A stretch of 64,000 nt of DNA from assembly GCF_000620765.1 (NCBI RefSeq), contig NZ_JIAK01000015.1:16897-80896 (forward strand), given 5' to 3'. The notes under the pieces were generated by a model that was not told the origin of the DNA, searched no databases, and was given only the letters and a program-made list of their open reading frames with translations. This DNA is from Desulfovermiculus halophilus DSM 18834. GTDB lineage: Bacteria > Desulfobacterota > Desulfovibrionia > Desulfovibrionales > Desulfothermaceae. Numbering within the stretch: position 1 is the stretch's first letter; every line of letters starts with the position of its first letter. This document shows, piece by piece, positions 46,702 to 55,975 of this stretch. The position numbers and the translations under genes were made by a program.

Positions 46702-47544
46702 CTACAGGTCGAGCCCTGGATGATAACCGACGATGCATATCTTGGCTTCGTTGGCTACTTCCAATGTCTGCTGGCGGTCAAAGAACAGGCTTTTATCCGC
46801 TTCCACAGCCAGACACGTGGCTTGAGCCCGGATCATGGTCCGGACCGTCTCCAGACCTACTGCCGGCTGGTCTATATGTTCTTCCTGGCCGGGTTTGAAG
46901 GTCTTGACCACCACGCATCCCTTCCCGCCAAGGCGACCAGCTCGGCTTATGGTCTCGTTGGTTCCTTCAATGGCTTCCACTGCGACCACCATCTGGTCCC
47001 GGATTACAACGCACTGTCCAATATCCATGTCCCCGATCTTTTTGCCCACAGGCCACCCGAACTCAATGTCGGCTTTTTCCTGCCTGGTGGGTTCCCGCTT
47101 GGTCAGCACCCCGGCCGGAGTGCGCAGGGAAGGAACAAAATGCAGAGCGGAGACCGAGGTGAAGCCTTCTGTCTCCAGCAAGCCGACCAGGGCCTGCAGA
47201 AGGGAGTTGTCATTCTTGCTCCGCAGATGAAAAAGGAGCTTGGCAGCCCGCAGGTCCGGACGCAAGGCCAGGGCCCTGGGCTTGTTGATCCCGCCGGCGA
47301 AGACCACCTCCCGGACCTGATGCTTGGCGAAGAAGGCCAGCATTTTGCTCAGCTGTCCAAGGCGCAGCCAGGTTATGTGCTCCACCAGCATGGACAGCTC
47401 CGGGCGGGTGTGCTCTTTAAAGGCGATCCCGATGGTCGGGCGTCCCAACCGGCGTGCTCCCTGGGCCACCAGAAGCGGAAACTGCCCCTCCCCGGCGATG
47501 ATGCCCAGGGGTGAGCTGTCGGCCGGCGGCGGTTGCTGATTCAT
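46702..47544 (-). CDS. lpxI: UDP-2,3-diacylglucosamine pyrophosphatase LpxI
   Basis: A 280-residue hydrolase that makes lipid X (2,3-diacylglucosamine 1-phosphate) in lipid A synthesis, the alternative to LpxH. Motifs are LGIIAGEGQFPLLVA, REVVFAGGINKP, KKIGDMDIGQCVVIRDQMVVAVEAIEGTNETI, and GGKGCVVVKTFKPGQ. The C-terminus has QPAVGLETV and TCLAVEADKSLFFD. It lies 51 bp upstream of mreB, so it may be part of the elongation operon. Confidence 0.94.
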   Translation of the reverse strand: MNQQPPPADSSPLGIIAGEGQFPLLVAQGARRLGRPTIGIAFKEHTRPELSMLVEHITWLRLGQLSKMLAFFAKHQVREVVFAGGINKPRALALRPDLRAAKLLFHLRSKNDNSLLQALVGLLETEGFTSVSALHFVPSLRTPAGVLTKREPTRQEKADIEFGWPVGKKIGDMDIGQCVVIRDQMVVAVEAIEGTNETISRAGRLGGKGCVVVKTFKPGQEEHIDQPAVGLETVRTMIRAQATCLAVEADKSLFFDRQQTLEVANEAKICIVGYHPGLDL

Positions 47545-47881
47545 ATGCGAGTCGTCCCTTGGGCCAGTGGTGAGCAGCGATCAAGCCCACATTTGTATCC
47601 GATTTCGAAGCACAAGGCAAACCCGGCTGGAGGCATACGAGGTAAGCTGATTCTTCGACTGAGCCGATTTGTACGGCGACATTTTGATATGGCCTTGCCG
47701 GGGATTGGTCCGTGGCCACTGTGAGTTCAGGACAATGTCGCTGTAGTGCTATGCCTTTTCGAGGCGCCACTTTCTGGGCCACGAGCCAGGTCAGCCCACG
47801 AAACCAAGCGTTGCGGGGGGCGGCGGCCAAACGGTTGCATCCAGCCGGGCCCGGGCGTACTCTCCTTTTCAGGAGGTCAAC
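47545..47881 (+). other. 337-bp intergenic region with a sigma54-type promoter at its end
   Basis: This gap separates lpxI (minus) from a small plus-strand gene. I see no coding feature in it. A -24/-12 element lies at 47824-47839, close to the small gene. A GTGGCCAC palindrome (47712-47719) sits about 135 bp upstream of the predicted start and could be an enhancer site, although that is weak. Confidence 0.5.
47824..47839 (+). promoter_or_regulatory. Candidate sigma54 (-24/-12) promoter of the small gene
   Basis: GGC at 47825-47827 and TTGCA at 47835-47839 have the exact GG/GC spacing (12 bp) of sigma54 promoters. The -12 element is a full match; the -24 has cGGC rather than TGGC and lacks the following CAC. 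Predicted transcription start is near 47850, about 32 nt before the ATG at 47882. Confidence 0.5.
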
Positions 47882-48040
47882 ATGTCGGAACACAGCACGT
47901 ATACCTGCCAGGATTTTCGGCTGGAGATGATCATCCTGGGCCTGCACCGCCGTCTGCAGGATGCATCTCTGAGCCAGGAGGAGCGGGAGAATATATTGGC
48001 CAGAATCCAGGAGCTGGAAGAGGAGGCCGGGATGGATTGA
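47882..48040 (+). CDS. Small 52-residue protein, function unknown
   Basis: A 52-residue, probably all-helical acidic protein beginning MSEHSTYTCQDFRLEM, containing one Cys and ending LEEEAGMD. It has an excellent AGGAGG ribosome site 5 nt before the ATG and a candidate sigma54 promoter. The pattern LxxLxxRLxxxxLSQEERENILxRIxELEEE suggests a short coiled coil or helix-turn-helix. It is the only plus-strand gene between lpxI and the NtrC-type regulator. I do not recognise a named family. Confidence 0.7.
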   Translation: MSEHSTYTCQDFRLEMIILGLHRRLQDASLSQEERENILARIQELEEEAGMD

Positions 48041-48090
48041 GGCCTCTGCGGGCCGGAAATCGCGGCATATAAAGGTCATAGGGACAAAGA

Positions 48091-49473
48091 CTATGAACCG
48101 GAGGCGGATCCCTGGTCATTGCCCGCATATTTGCTCAACCGGTATCTGAACTGGCGGAAACTGAGCCCGACCAGCTCTGCTGCCTGCCCCTTGTGCCCGC
48201 CGGTCAGCTCCAAAGCCCGGTGCAGGATCTCCCGGTCCTCCTGCTCCAAATAGGCATCCAGGGATAGCTCGCGGTTGAGGACTTTTTCCCGCTGGCTGGC
48301 CTGGCCGCTGTGGGCCTGCTCGTAGATGATCAGTGACGATTTGGTGATGTACGGCCCGGTTTCCAGGGCCACGGCCCGGGCCATGATGGTTTCCAGCTCC
48401 CGGACGTTGCCCGGATAATGGTAATTCTTCAGCTTCTCCCTGGCCTGGCGGGTGAACCCGGAGATATGCTTGTTCTGCTGACGACAGAAGGTGCGCAGAA
48501 AGTGCTCGGCCAGGAGGAAAAGATCGTCTCCCCGCTCCCGCAGGGGCGGTATGGTGATGATCACCCCGCTTAAGCGGTAGAACAGGTCTTCCCGGAACTT
48601 CCCCTGGGCGACGTCCGCTTCAATGTCCCGATTGGTGGCGGCCAGAAAGCGCACGTTGCTGTGCACAATCTCCGTGCCGCCCAAGGGCGTAAAGCTCCCG
48701 TCCTGAATGCAGCGCAGAAGCTTGACCTGGGTTCCAAGCTGCAGCTCACCGACCTCGTCCAAAAAGAAGGATCCCTGATCCGCCTTTTCCACCAGCCCTT
48801 TCTTGGCCCGATCCGCCCCGGTGAACGCCCCCCGCCGGTAGCCGAAGAGTTCGCTCTCGACCAGGGAGTCGGGCAAACCGCCGCAGTTGACGATCATCAA
48901 GGCCTTGTCCCTTCGCCGGCTGTGCTCGTGAACGGCCCGGGCGACCAGCTCTTTTCCGGTACCGGATTCCCCGGTGAGCAGGACATGGATGTCAGTTGGG
49001 GCTATGCGCCGGACCATCGTAAACACGTCCTGCATCTTCGGGCTCTCCCCGATAATGGTTCCAAAGCGGCTGTCGATCTGGTTTTTCAGCCACTGGTTCT
49101 CCTCTGCCAGCCTGGAGTGCTCCAGGTGCCTTTGGACCAAAAGCAGAAGTTCGTCCAGATCAAAAGGCTTGGCGATATAGTCCTTGGCCCCAAGCTTCAT
49201 GGCTGACACAGCGGACTGGGAGTCGGCATAGGCGGTGATCATGATCACCGGAAGGCTCATATCCTGTTCCTGGAGCCAGCGGAGAAAATCGAGCCCGCTT
49301 TCTCGTCCCAGGCGGAGATCGACAAAAGCCAGGTCGATGATGTCGTTCTGGAGCAGGGAAACGGCGTCTTGAATCGAGGCGGCCTGAAAAATGGTGTGCT
49401 GCTGCTCGCTCAGGGCCACCTCCAGGACTTCCCGCAGGCTCTTGTCGTCGTCGAGAACAAGTATGGACCCCAT
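48091..49473 (-). CDS. Sigma54-dependent response regulator (NtrC/PilR type)
   Basis: A 460-residue three-domain activator. The receiver (1-118) has acidic pocket DDD, phosphoacceptor Asp52 and Lys near 102. The AAA+ domain has Walker A GESGTGKE (168-175), an intact GAFTGA loop (215-220) that contacts sigma54, and Walker B FFLDEVGEL. The C-terminal helix-turn-helix ends in GLSFRQFRYRLSKY. No sensor kinase is adjacent. It lies 8 bp downstream of pyrC, and a sigma54 promoter is found beyond its 3' end. Confidence 0.93.
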   Translation of the reverse strand: MGSILVLDDDKSLREVLEVALSEQQHTIFQAASIQDAVSLLQNDIIDLAFVDLRLGRESGLDFLRWLQEQDMSLPVIMITAYADSQSAVSAMKLGAKDYIAKPFDLDELLLLVQRHLEHSRLAEENQWLKNQIDSRFGTIIGESPKMQDVFTMVRRIAPTDIHVLLTGESGTGKELVARAVHEHSRRRDKALMIVNCGGLPDSLVESELFGYRRGAFTGADRAKKGLVEKADQGSFFLDEVGELQLGTQVKLLRCIQDGSFTPLGGTEIVHSNVRFLAATNRDIEADVAQGKFREDLFYRLSGVIITIPPLRERGDDLFLLAEHFLRTFCRQQNKHISGFTRQAREKLKNYHYPGNVRELETIMARAVALETGPYITKSSLIIYEQAHSGQASQREKVLNRELSLDAYLEQEDREILHRALELTGGHKGQAAELVGLSFRQFRYRLSKYAGNDQGSASGS

Positions 49474-49481
49474 GTTCGGGC

Positions 49482-50762
49482 TCACTCCCTGGCGTAGACC
49501 AGACGGCCCTGGACCATCATGGCCTGAACCCGGCCCGAAAGCCTCTGACCCATGCTCGGAGTGTTCTTGCCCTTGGAGGCCAGGTCTTTGGCCTGGACAG
49601 TCCAGGAGTCGTCGGGGTTGAAGATGCATATGTCGGCGGGGGAGCCTGCACAGAACTCGTTGACCGGGAGGGAAAAGAGAGAGGCCGGGGCAAAGGACCA
49701 CAGCCTGCACAGGTCCTTGATGCCCAGGATCTGGTCTAAAATCAGGGACCAGGTCAGGGACAAGGCGGTATCCAATCCGGATATCCCATTGGGCGCCTGG
49801 GCAAATGGGGCGTCTTTTTCAAAATCTGCGTGCGGAGCGTGATCTGTGACCAGGATGTCGATCACCCCTTCGGAGACCGCCTGGCGCAGGGACAGGACGT
49901 CGTCGCGGGTCCGCAACGGGGGGTTGACCTTGGCCAGGGTGTTGTATCCGCGGACGCATTCCTGGTCCCAGAGCAGGTAGTGGGGGCAGGTCTCCGCAGT
50001 AACCGGGACTCCGTCCTGCTTGGCCCTGGCAATGAGCTCAACCGACTCCCGGGTGCTGATATGGGCCAGGTGGATTGGGATCTGCAGATACCGGGCCACA
50101 AGGATATCCCTGCTGACCTGCATGGCTTCGGCAATGCTGGGTTGGCCGGGAAGGCCCAAAGCGTCGCTGATCAGTCCCTCATTGACCACTCCGTGGGCGG
50201 AGAATCCCGGATCCTCGCAATGGTCGATGACCGGCAGTCCTGGGCCGGTGCTGTATTCCACGGCCCGGCGGAACAAATGATTGTCCGCTACCGGAATGCC
50301 GTCGTTGGAAAGGGCAACGCAGCCCGCTTCAGCAAGTTCAAAAAACGGGGCCAGCTCCTTCCCGGACAGGCCCTTGCTCAGGGCCCCTACCGGGTGCAGG
50401 AACGGACCATGGGGGTGGGTGGCCGAGGCCTTGTGCAGCTGAAATTCTGTCACCGGAGCGCAGTCATTGACCGGATCGGTGTTGGCCATGCACATGATAT
50501 GGCTGAAACCGCCCTGGGCTGCGGCCTGCAATCCGGAGGCGATGTCTTCCTTGTATTCCTGTCCGGGCTCGCGGAGATGGGTGTGGGCATCGATGAGGCC
50601 GGGCAGCAGCAGTGCGCCATGGGCGTCGATGCAGTCCAGATGCCCCAAATCACGGGACGGGTCTGCGGGAAGGAGATCAACGATGTGTCCCCGGGCGATG
50701 AAGACATCCACAAGCCGATCCCGCCATCTGCCATTGCGCACAGCGCATTCCGGTGCGGACAT
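49482..50762 (-). CDS. pyrC: Dihydroorotase
   Basis: A 426-residue class I (PyrC-type, amidohydrolase) dihydroorotase for pyrimidine synthesis. Metal motif HTHLREPG starts near residue 60. CMANTDPVNDC and TAETCPHYL follow, with LVTDHAPH near the C-terminal metal Asp. The ATG at 50762 follows AAGGAG at the pyrB end and lies 2 bp after the pyrB stop. It forms the ATCase-dihydroorotase pair seen in many bacteria. Confidence 0.95.
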   Translation of the reverse strand: MSAPECAVRNGRWRDRLVDVFIARGHIVDLLPADPSRDLGHLDCIDAHGALLLPGLIDAHTHLREPGQEYKEDIASGLQAAAQGGFSHIMCMANTDPVNDCAPVTEFQLHKASATHPHGPFLHPVGALSKGLSGKELAPFFELAEAGCVALSNDGIPVADNHLFRRAVEYSTGPGLPVIDHCEDPGFSAHGVVNEGLISDALGLPGQPSIAEAMQVSRDILVARYLQIPIHLAHISTRESVELIARAKQDGVPVTAETCPHYLLWDQECVRGYNTLAKVNPPLRTRDDVLSLRQAVSEGVIDILVTDHAPHADFEKDAPFAQAPNGISGLDTALSLTWSLILDQILGIKDLCRLWSFAPASLFSLPVNEFCAGSPADICIFNPDDSWTVQAKDLASKGKNTPSMGQRLSGRVQAMMVQGRLVYARE

Positions 50763-50764
50763 GA

Positions 50765-51694
50765 TCACTCCTTGGGCGACTGGGTGAGAAAGAGGTAGAG
50801 CAGGGCCATGCGCACGGCCACTCCGGCACTGACCTGGGAGAGGACGAGACTTTTACTGCTGTCTGCAAGGGAGGACTCGATCTCGACTCCCCGGTTCATG
50901 GGGCCGGGATGGAGGATTTTGACCTCGGGCTGGGTCAGTTGGAGCAAGGCCGGACGCAAGGCGTAGACCTGAGCGTACTCCCGGATTGAGGGCAAAAGGC
51001 CGGAATCCTGGCGTTCAAGCTGCAGGCGCAGGCACTGGATGGCATCTACGCCGGAGCAGGCCTGGACTGGATCGGTGAATACCTGTACCGGCCAGTTGTC
51101 GATCCCGCGGGGAAGCAGAGTCCTGGGGGCACAGACCCGAAGCTGAACCCCGAGCTTGTGAAAAAGCTCGACATCTGAGCGGGCGACGCGGCTGTGAGCG
51201 ATGTCACCGAGCAAAAGCAGGGTCCGTTGGGCAAAGGAGGACCAGACCTGGTGCAGACAGAATCCGTCCAGCAGGGCCTGAGTGGGGTGGGCGTGCCATC
51301 CGTCGCCGGCATTGATGACGTTGCAGGAAAGGATCCGGGACAGGTACTGGGCGGCACCGCTGACGGTGTGCCTGATGACCAGGGCATCGGGGTGCATGGC
51401 CTGGAGGGTGAGGGCGGTATCCTTGATGTTCTCCCCTTTTTGCAGACTGCTCCCGGACTGGGCCAGGGAAAAGGTGTCCGCCGACAGGCGCTTGGCCGCG
51501 ATATCAAAGGATGTCTTGGTCCGGGTGCTGGGTTCAGCGAAAAAGAGAACGACGCTTTTTCCCTTCAAGGCAGGAGCTTTCTTTACCGGCCGGTGCGCCA
51601 TTTCGGCAAAACGTTCGGCAAGCTCGAATACTGTATGGATATCGTCGGCAGAGAGATCGGAAACGGTCAACAGGTGTGAGTGGGCCCAATGCAT
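50765..51694 (-). CDS. pyrB: Aspartate carbamoyltransferase catalytic chain
   Basis: A 309-residue committed-step enzyme of pyrimidine synthesis. Carbamoyl-phosphate motif [13 protein letters not shown] is near residue 55, followed by [12 protein letters not shown], the HPTQALLD motif and [25 protein letters not shown] is near the C-terminus. The ATG at 51694 has GGAGCGGGG upstream. No pyrI regulatory chain is present. Confidence 0.96.
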   Translation of the reverse strand: MHWAHSHLLTVSDLSADDIHTVFELAERFAEMAHRPVKKAPALKGKSVVLFFAEPSTRTKTSFDIAAKRLSADTFSLAQSGSSLQKGENIKDTALTLQAMHPDALVIRHTVSGAAQYLSRILSCNVINAGDGWHAHPTQALLDGFCLHQVWSSFAQRTLLLLGDIAHSRVARSDVELFHKLGVQLRVCAPRTLLPRGIDNWPVQVFTDPVQACSGVDAIQCLRLQLERQDSGLLPSIREYAQVYALRPALLQLTQPEVKILHPGPMNRGVEIESSLADSSKSLVLSQVSAGVAVRMALLYLFLTQSPKE

Positions 51695-51717
51695 CCCCGC
51701 TCCTTGCGATAAAAGGG

Positions 51718-52914
51718 TCACACAGGCATCGAGGCCTGCATATCTTCTGGAACCAGGCTGAACCGTCCAAGTTTCCCCGGTTGCAGACTGCCGGCGACCT
51801 GGTCCAGCCCCAGGGCTCGAGCTGGGTTGATGGTTATCATGGCGACCAGATCTGTCAAGGAAAGATTTCCCTCCCACATCCCGGCCAGATAGGAGGCCTC
51901 ATTCCATAGATTCAGATCATGGTTTGAGCTCAGACCGTCGGTGGCCAAGCTCAAGGGAATACCGGCCCTATACAGGTCTTCCACCGGGGCCCGGCCGCAG
52001 CCGATATAGGCATTGCTCCGGGGGCAGATGCAGACCCTGGCTTTGTTGTTGGCCAGCAGGGCGATATCCTGCCGGCCGAGGTGGACGCAATGCACAGCGA
52101 GTGTGTGCTGATCCAAAAGTCCAAGCCGATGGGCATAGGCCACCGGCGAACAGCCGGGGGGAGTGTAGGAGGCCGGAAAAAGCCTGCCCCGGAGGAAGTC
52201 TGCAAACTCGCCCCGGCCGGACGACAAAAGCTCCACCTCTCCAATATGCTCGGCCAAGTGCATTGAGAACGGGCGGCCATAGCGGGTCGTCCACTCTTTG
52301 ACCCTGCGCAAAAGATCCGGGCTGGTAGAGTACAGGGCATGACCTGCGGCCGAGATGAACTCTGCATCGGGCGGGGTGTCCACTGGCCAGCAGGGGCTCG
52401 GCTTAGGCCTAAACCCCAGAAACTCGATGAACAGCCGGGAGGCTATCGGGAGCTGGGCGTGCACCTCGTACATATGATCCCAAGCATGGCCGCTGATATC
52501 TCCGACTCCGGCCAGGCCTTGATCCAGCATGTCCTGTACAAGCCCCTGGATCCGTTCGGGGGCGGTCTGTTTCAGTGGGTGTCGGATCAGGCTTTGGACC
52601 CAGGGCAAAAAACCCTGTCCCGGCTGGGTTGCGTTGTGCAGATGAGAGAGTTCGAGGTGGGTATGGGCATTCACCAGCCCAGGGGTCAGGGTTTGCTCCC
52701 CGAGATCATGGATCGGGGCCGAGAATTCGTTCTTCACCTGTCGGTAGGGGCCGATCTGGGCGATCCTGCCGTTCACTGTCCAGAGCAGGCCGTTGTCCAG
52801 AACAGGCCGGGGGCCGGCAAAGGGCAGCATCTTTCGGGCTCGGTAACCGCGAACCCTCGAATATTCCAGCCCTGGGGTCTTCTCCCGGGGGACGGTCTGG
52901 GATGAGTGTGCCAT
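51718..52914 (-). CDS. Amidohydrolase family protein (aminofutalosine or nucleoside deaminase-like)
   Basis: A 398-residue metal-dependent hydrolase of the chlorohydrolase/adenosine-deaminase-like group. Metal motifs are [10 protein letters not shown] near residue 82, [14 protein letters not shown], and [40 protein letters not shown] is typical of the SsnA/MtaD/MqnX group. Substrate could be aminodeoxyfutalosine, S-adenosylhomocysteine or methylthioadenosine; futalosine-pathway menaquinone synthesis would fit the inferred lineage but is not shown here. It lies 23 bp upstream of pyrB. Confidence 0.8.
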   Translation of the reverse strand: MAHSSQTVPREKTPGLEYSRVRGYRARKMLPFAGPRPVLDNGLLWTVNGRIAQIGPYRQVKNEFSAPIHDLGEQTLTPGLVNAHTHLELSHLHNATQPGQGFLPWVQSLIRHPLKQTAPERIQGLVQDMLDQGLAGVGDISGHAWDHMYEVHAQLPIASRLFIEFLGFRPKPSPCWPVDTPPDAEFISAAGHALYSTSPDLLRRVKEWTTRYGRPFSMHLAEHIGEVELLSSGRGEFADFLRGRLFPASYTPPGCSPVAYAHRLGLLDQHTLAVHCVHLGRQDIALLANNKARVCICPRSNAYIGCGRAPVEDLYRAGIPLSLATDGLSSNHDLNLWNEASYLAGMWEGNLSLTDLVAMITINPARALGLDQVAGSLQPGKLGRFSLVPEDMQASMPV

Positions 52915-53072
52915 ATGTGTATTTGATCCAGGGTTTGGTGAACTCTATAGCCGATTTCAAGGCAAATGTCAGCAAGCGCGGCTCATCGACGCAATAAGTG
53001 GCATCTCAAGGATGGGCAGATGATCTCCAAAAGCCGCAAGTGTGCATCCCATGGGCCAATGCCCGGCCGGGT

Positions 53073-54116
53073 TCACCGCTGTTCCAGGCTGGTTATCTCC
53101 AGTCGGCGGGCATTGGTGTACACAACACGGTCCGGCGTTATCCCCACCTTGTGTAACGGGAGGCGGTGGATGCGCTTATGGCCCCACAAGTCGCCCTGGA
53201 GGGACCGGGGGCAGATCACCTGCTTCGGACCGGGCGGCAGCTGCAGGCAGGCCATCTTGATCCGGGAGAGCAACGTCCTGCTGCGGACCAGGGAGCCCAG
53301 GGCCGGATGCCAGGGGCCGGCAATCAAGGACTTGATCAAGCTGGGCTCCGGATGAAGTCCCATGCGGATGACCGGGATTTTTGCTGCCGACAGCCGGAGA
53401 CTGGCGCGAGCCAGGGCGGTAATGGTCTGCTGCAGGGTCCAGGGCTGGAAAAGGCCCTGGCGGTACATGTTGGCCAATGGGGTCTGGTCCAGCACCAGGC
53501 AGGGATAGATGCGGACGAAGTCAGGGCGCAGGTCCAGGGTCTGGCGGACGTCCCGCAGCCAGGCGGAATGGGTATGGCCGGGCAGTCCGGGGAGAAGCTG
53601 TATGCCCAGCCCCAGGCCGGCCTTTCTGACATTGGCCGCAGCCGAGGCGATAGCTTCCGGGTCATACCCGCGACGGACGGCGCGTAGCACATGGGAGCTA
53701 AAGGTCTGAGCCCCGATTTCAACCGTGGAAAGCCCCAAGCCGGCCAGCCTCTCCAGCTGCGGGAGCTGACAACTGTCCGGCCGTGTGGAGCAGCGTACGG
53801 CGGTGATCAGGCCTTTGTTTCTGTACTCGGCGCTGATCTCCAAAAATCTTTGCTGCCAGGACACTGGAAGCCGGGTGAACGTGCCTCCGAAGAAGGCCAG
53901 TTCAAAAGGAGACGAGTTCGTGTGCTCTGCTGTGTGCAGCTCTCTCCAGAGCTGCCCGGCGATCTTGGCCAGAGAATGCTCCCTGCTCCCTGTCTGCTGG
54001 TTTTGATTGCAGTACAGGCAGCGTCCGGGGCATCCGAGTCCGGGGAGAAAGACGGGATGGATCGCCGCCCTGGGCTTTGGAGCCGAGGGCGGCGATATGA
54101 ATACAGTGGGGGGCAT
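53073..54116 (-). CDS. Elp3-like radical SAM protein
   Basis: A 347-residue radical SAM protein. The iron-sulfur motif GCPGRCLYC lies near residue 28 after PVFLPGLGC. ELAFFGGTFTRLP, STRPDS and GLSTVEIGAQTF are typical of Elp3/TIGR01211-like barrels, as is the C-terminal LQGDLWGHKRIHRLP. No acetyltransferase domain is present, unlike Elp3, so a tRNA-modification role is only a guess. The ATG at 54116 has GAGGAAGGAC upstream. It lies upstream of the amidohydrolase on the same strand. Confidence 0.82.
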   Translation of the reverse strand: MPPTVFISPPSAPKPRAAIHPVFLPGLGCPGRCLYCNQNQQTGSREHSLAKIAGQLWRELHTAEHTNSSPFELAFFGGTFTRLPVSWQQRFLEISAEYRNKGLITAVRCSTRPDSCQLPQLERLAGLGLSTVEIGAQTFSSHVLRAVRRGYDPEAIASAAANVRKAGLGLGIQLLPGLPGHTHSAWLRDVRQTLDLRPDFVRIYPCLVLDQTPLANMYRQGLFQPWTLQQTITALARASLRLSAAKIPVIRMGLHPEPSLIKSLIAGPWHPALGSLVRSRTLLSRIKMACLQLPPGPKQVICPRSLQGDLWGHKRIHRLPLHKVGITPDRVVYTNARRLEITSLEQR

Positions 54117-54177
54117 GCAGTCCTTCCTCAATGGAGCAGATTTCTTGTACAAACCTGAACTTTTCCCTCTCCGGGTC

Positions 54178-54206
54178 TTGTCAAACAAGTCTGGATGACG
54201 TATTCT
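54178..54206 (+). promoter_or_regulatory. Sigma70 promoter for the HIT gene
   Basis: TTGTCA (54178-54183), a 17-bp spacer and TATTCT (54201-54206) lie about 55 bp before the HIT ATG, in the divergent gap with the radical SAM gene. Confidence 0.55.
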
Positions 54207-54259
54207 TCAATAGATTTCGGAGGAATGGTGAATACGAACTTCTATTGGGGAGAGCGATA

Positions 54260-54679
54260 ATGCAGGAATGCATATTTTGCCGTATACTTCGGGGAGAGGT
54301 GCCCTGCGAGAAGGTCTACGCAACCAGCAATGTCCTGGCATTTCTCGATGTCGCCCCTATTTCCGCGGGCCATACCCTGGTCGTTCCCGCCCACCACTAC
54401 CCCACGCTATGGGAGGTTCCGGACGACTTGGCAACGGAACTGCACAAGGCGCTGCGCGTGGTCGGCGACGCAATCCTCAAGGCTGTGCAGGCCTCCGGGC
54501 TGAATGTGGTTATGAACAATTTTGCCTCGGCCGGTCAAGTGGTTCCCCACGCCCACTGGCATCTTATTCCCAGACACGAGGGGGACAACCTGATACATGT
54601 GGTCCAGGGCCAATACGGTTCGGATCAGGAGATGCAGAACACGGCCCAGGACATCAGGCGGCAGCTCAGCTCCGGGTGA
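54260..54679 (+). CDS. HIT family nucleotide-binding protein
   Basis: A 139-residue HIT protein (HINT-like). It opens with CIFCRILRGEVPCEKVY, typical of Hint with a zinc CxxC, and has the active-site HAHWHLIPR (H97-A-H99-W-H101). It probably hydrolyses nucleoside phosphoramidates. The ATG at 54260 has a GGGGAG site; a longer reading exists but lacks support. It is 82 bp upstream of the IHF-like gene. Confidence 0.93.
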   Translation: MQECIFCRILRGEVPCEKVYATSNVLAFLDVAPISAGHTLVVPAHHYPTLWEVPDDLATELHKALRVVGDAILKAVQASGLNVVMNNFASAGQVVPHAHWHLIPRHEGDNLIHVVQGQYGSDQEMQNTAQDIRRQLSSG

Positions 54680-54761
54680 TTCTCTGGCGCACAACCGGCG
54701 ATCGACCTGATGGTCTGAACCTGAGCAGGGAAAATGCAACGAAAGGCGCCAAGGAGGTTTC

Positions 54762-55058
54762 ATGTCTGACAATACATTGACCAAAGCGGATATAGTGGAG
54801 CGGATCTATGAGCAGACGTCCAGGAACCGGGCCGAGGTGAAGGAGCAGGTGGAGGATCTGCTGGGGATTATGAAGCAGGCCGTGAAGCAGGACTACGCGC
54901 TGCTTATCAGCGGTTTCGGCAAGTTCGAGGCCTATGACAAGAAGGCCCGGAAGGGCCGGAACCCGCAAACTGAAGAATCGATCATACTGGATCCGCGGAC
55001 GGTATGCGTCTTCCGGCTGTCCCGAAAATTCAGGTCTGAACTCAATCCGCGGGAGTAA
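54762..55058 (+). CDS. Integration host factor / HU family DNA-binding protein
   Basis: A 98-residue histone-like protein. LTKADIVERIYEQTSRNRAEVKEQVEDLLGIMKQAV is the helical dimer region; ISGFGKFEAYDKKARKGRNPQTEE is the beta arm with the Pro-containing tip. It resembles IhfA more than HU, although the family is divergent. It bends DNA, which matters for sigma54-type promoters such as the two in this window. AAGGAGG lies before the ATG. Confidence 0.92.
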   Translation: MSDNTLTKADIVERIYEQTSRNRAEVKEQVEDLLGIMKQAVKQDYALLISGFGKFEAYDKKARKGRNPQTEESIILDPRTVCVFRLSRKFRSELNPRE

Positions 55059-55124
55059 GCGCTGTTGCTTCCAGACCGGCGTGCGCCCCCGGCGGGACGC
55101 TGCGCTGATGTCTGCTGTCCGGCC

Positions 55125-55868
55125 TTAGGATCGGGCGACGCCGCCGGCAGGTGAGGGATCTTTCGCTGTGCCGGGCAGGTCGCGGAGAGCCTGATCGGCT
55201 TCTGCTGTCCAGCCCCCATCCCGCAGACTGGCCGCCGCCAGGCGGATAAGAGGCTCCAGGTCCGACCCGTAAACGGATCGCAGCAGAATGTGACTTTGAT
55301 CTGCGTAGACAGACGCAATGTGGTCCAGGTGGGAGTAGATGAACCGGGCCAGGAGGCGGTTTTCCCTGTGCTGAGGGAGGTAGGCGATGAACAAGCGCCG
55401 GCAGAGGGAGAGCACTGATCTGATCCGCTGGATCTCACGCTCGATGCTTTCGGCGGTCTGAGCTGCTATGGCCTTCAGGTCGGTTCCAATGTCTGCTTCT
55501 TCAGGCGGGAGGCAGGCCTCAGCCTCAATGGTGGCAAACCAGGGGACGTAGTTTGTGAGGTGGTAGGCGTCCTCTTTGAGCTTCATGCATTCGTGAAACA
55601 GAGAGCCCAAGGCCCAATCCAGGGACCGCCCGCTGGTCGGCGTGTCCGGAAAGGAACCAAAGACCAGGTGGGCCGTATCCTTGAGCCTCCAAAGAGGGCC
55701 CTGGTTGGTTTCCTGCCCCAGTAGACCGTCCAGGCAATCAAAACACACCTGATGGGTGCCGTCGGAATCAATGCACTCTTCCAGCAACCGGCGGTGCACA
55801 AGGCAAAAATTCCGGAAAGTCTCGGTTATCAACTCATCCTTCTTGCAAGTGAGCCACTTCTTGGGCAT
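55125..55868 (-). CDS. Conserved hypothetical protein, 247 residues
   Basis: I do not recognise the family. The 247-residue protein is mainly helical by composition. It contains a Cys pair VCFDC near residue 43, His/Cys residues in LFHECMKLKEDAYHLTN, and an acidic central stretch. No signal peptide or membrane segment is evident. It has its own divergent promoter overlapping that of the Fo operon and a ribosome site GGAGGC before the ATG. The 3' end converges with the IHF-like gene. Confidence 0.75.
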   Translation of the reverse strand: MPKKWLTCKKDELITETFRNFCLVHRRLLEECIDSDGTHQVCFDCLDGLLGQETNQGPLWRLKDTAHLVFGSFPDTPTSGRSLDWALGSLFHECMKLKEDAYHLTNYVPWFATIEAEACLPPEEADIGTDLKAIAAQTAESIEREIQRIRSVLSLCRRLFIAYLPQHRENRLLARFIYSHLDHIASVYADQSHILLRSVYGSDLEPLIRLAAASLRDGGWTAEADQALRDLPGTAKDPSPAGGVARS

Positions 55869-55975
55869 GATCTGCCTCCTTTGATGGTGTCAGGAGCATG
55901 CGCCCGGCTTCATCGCTTCCCAGCCCCTGAGGCTGCCGCTTTGGAGCTGGGCAGAGGGCGTATTCCCTGGAACCG

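Noticed and set aside
47417..48079. A 220-codon minus-strand frame covering the lpxI end and the small gene
   Set aside because: It lacks a ribosome site, overlaps lpxI in another frame and is Arg/Pro/Gly-rich, typical of spurious frames.
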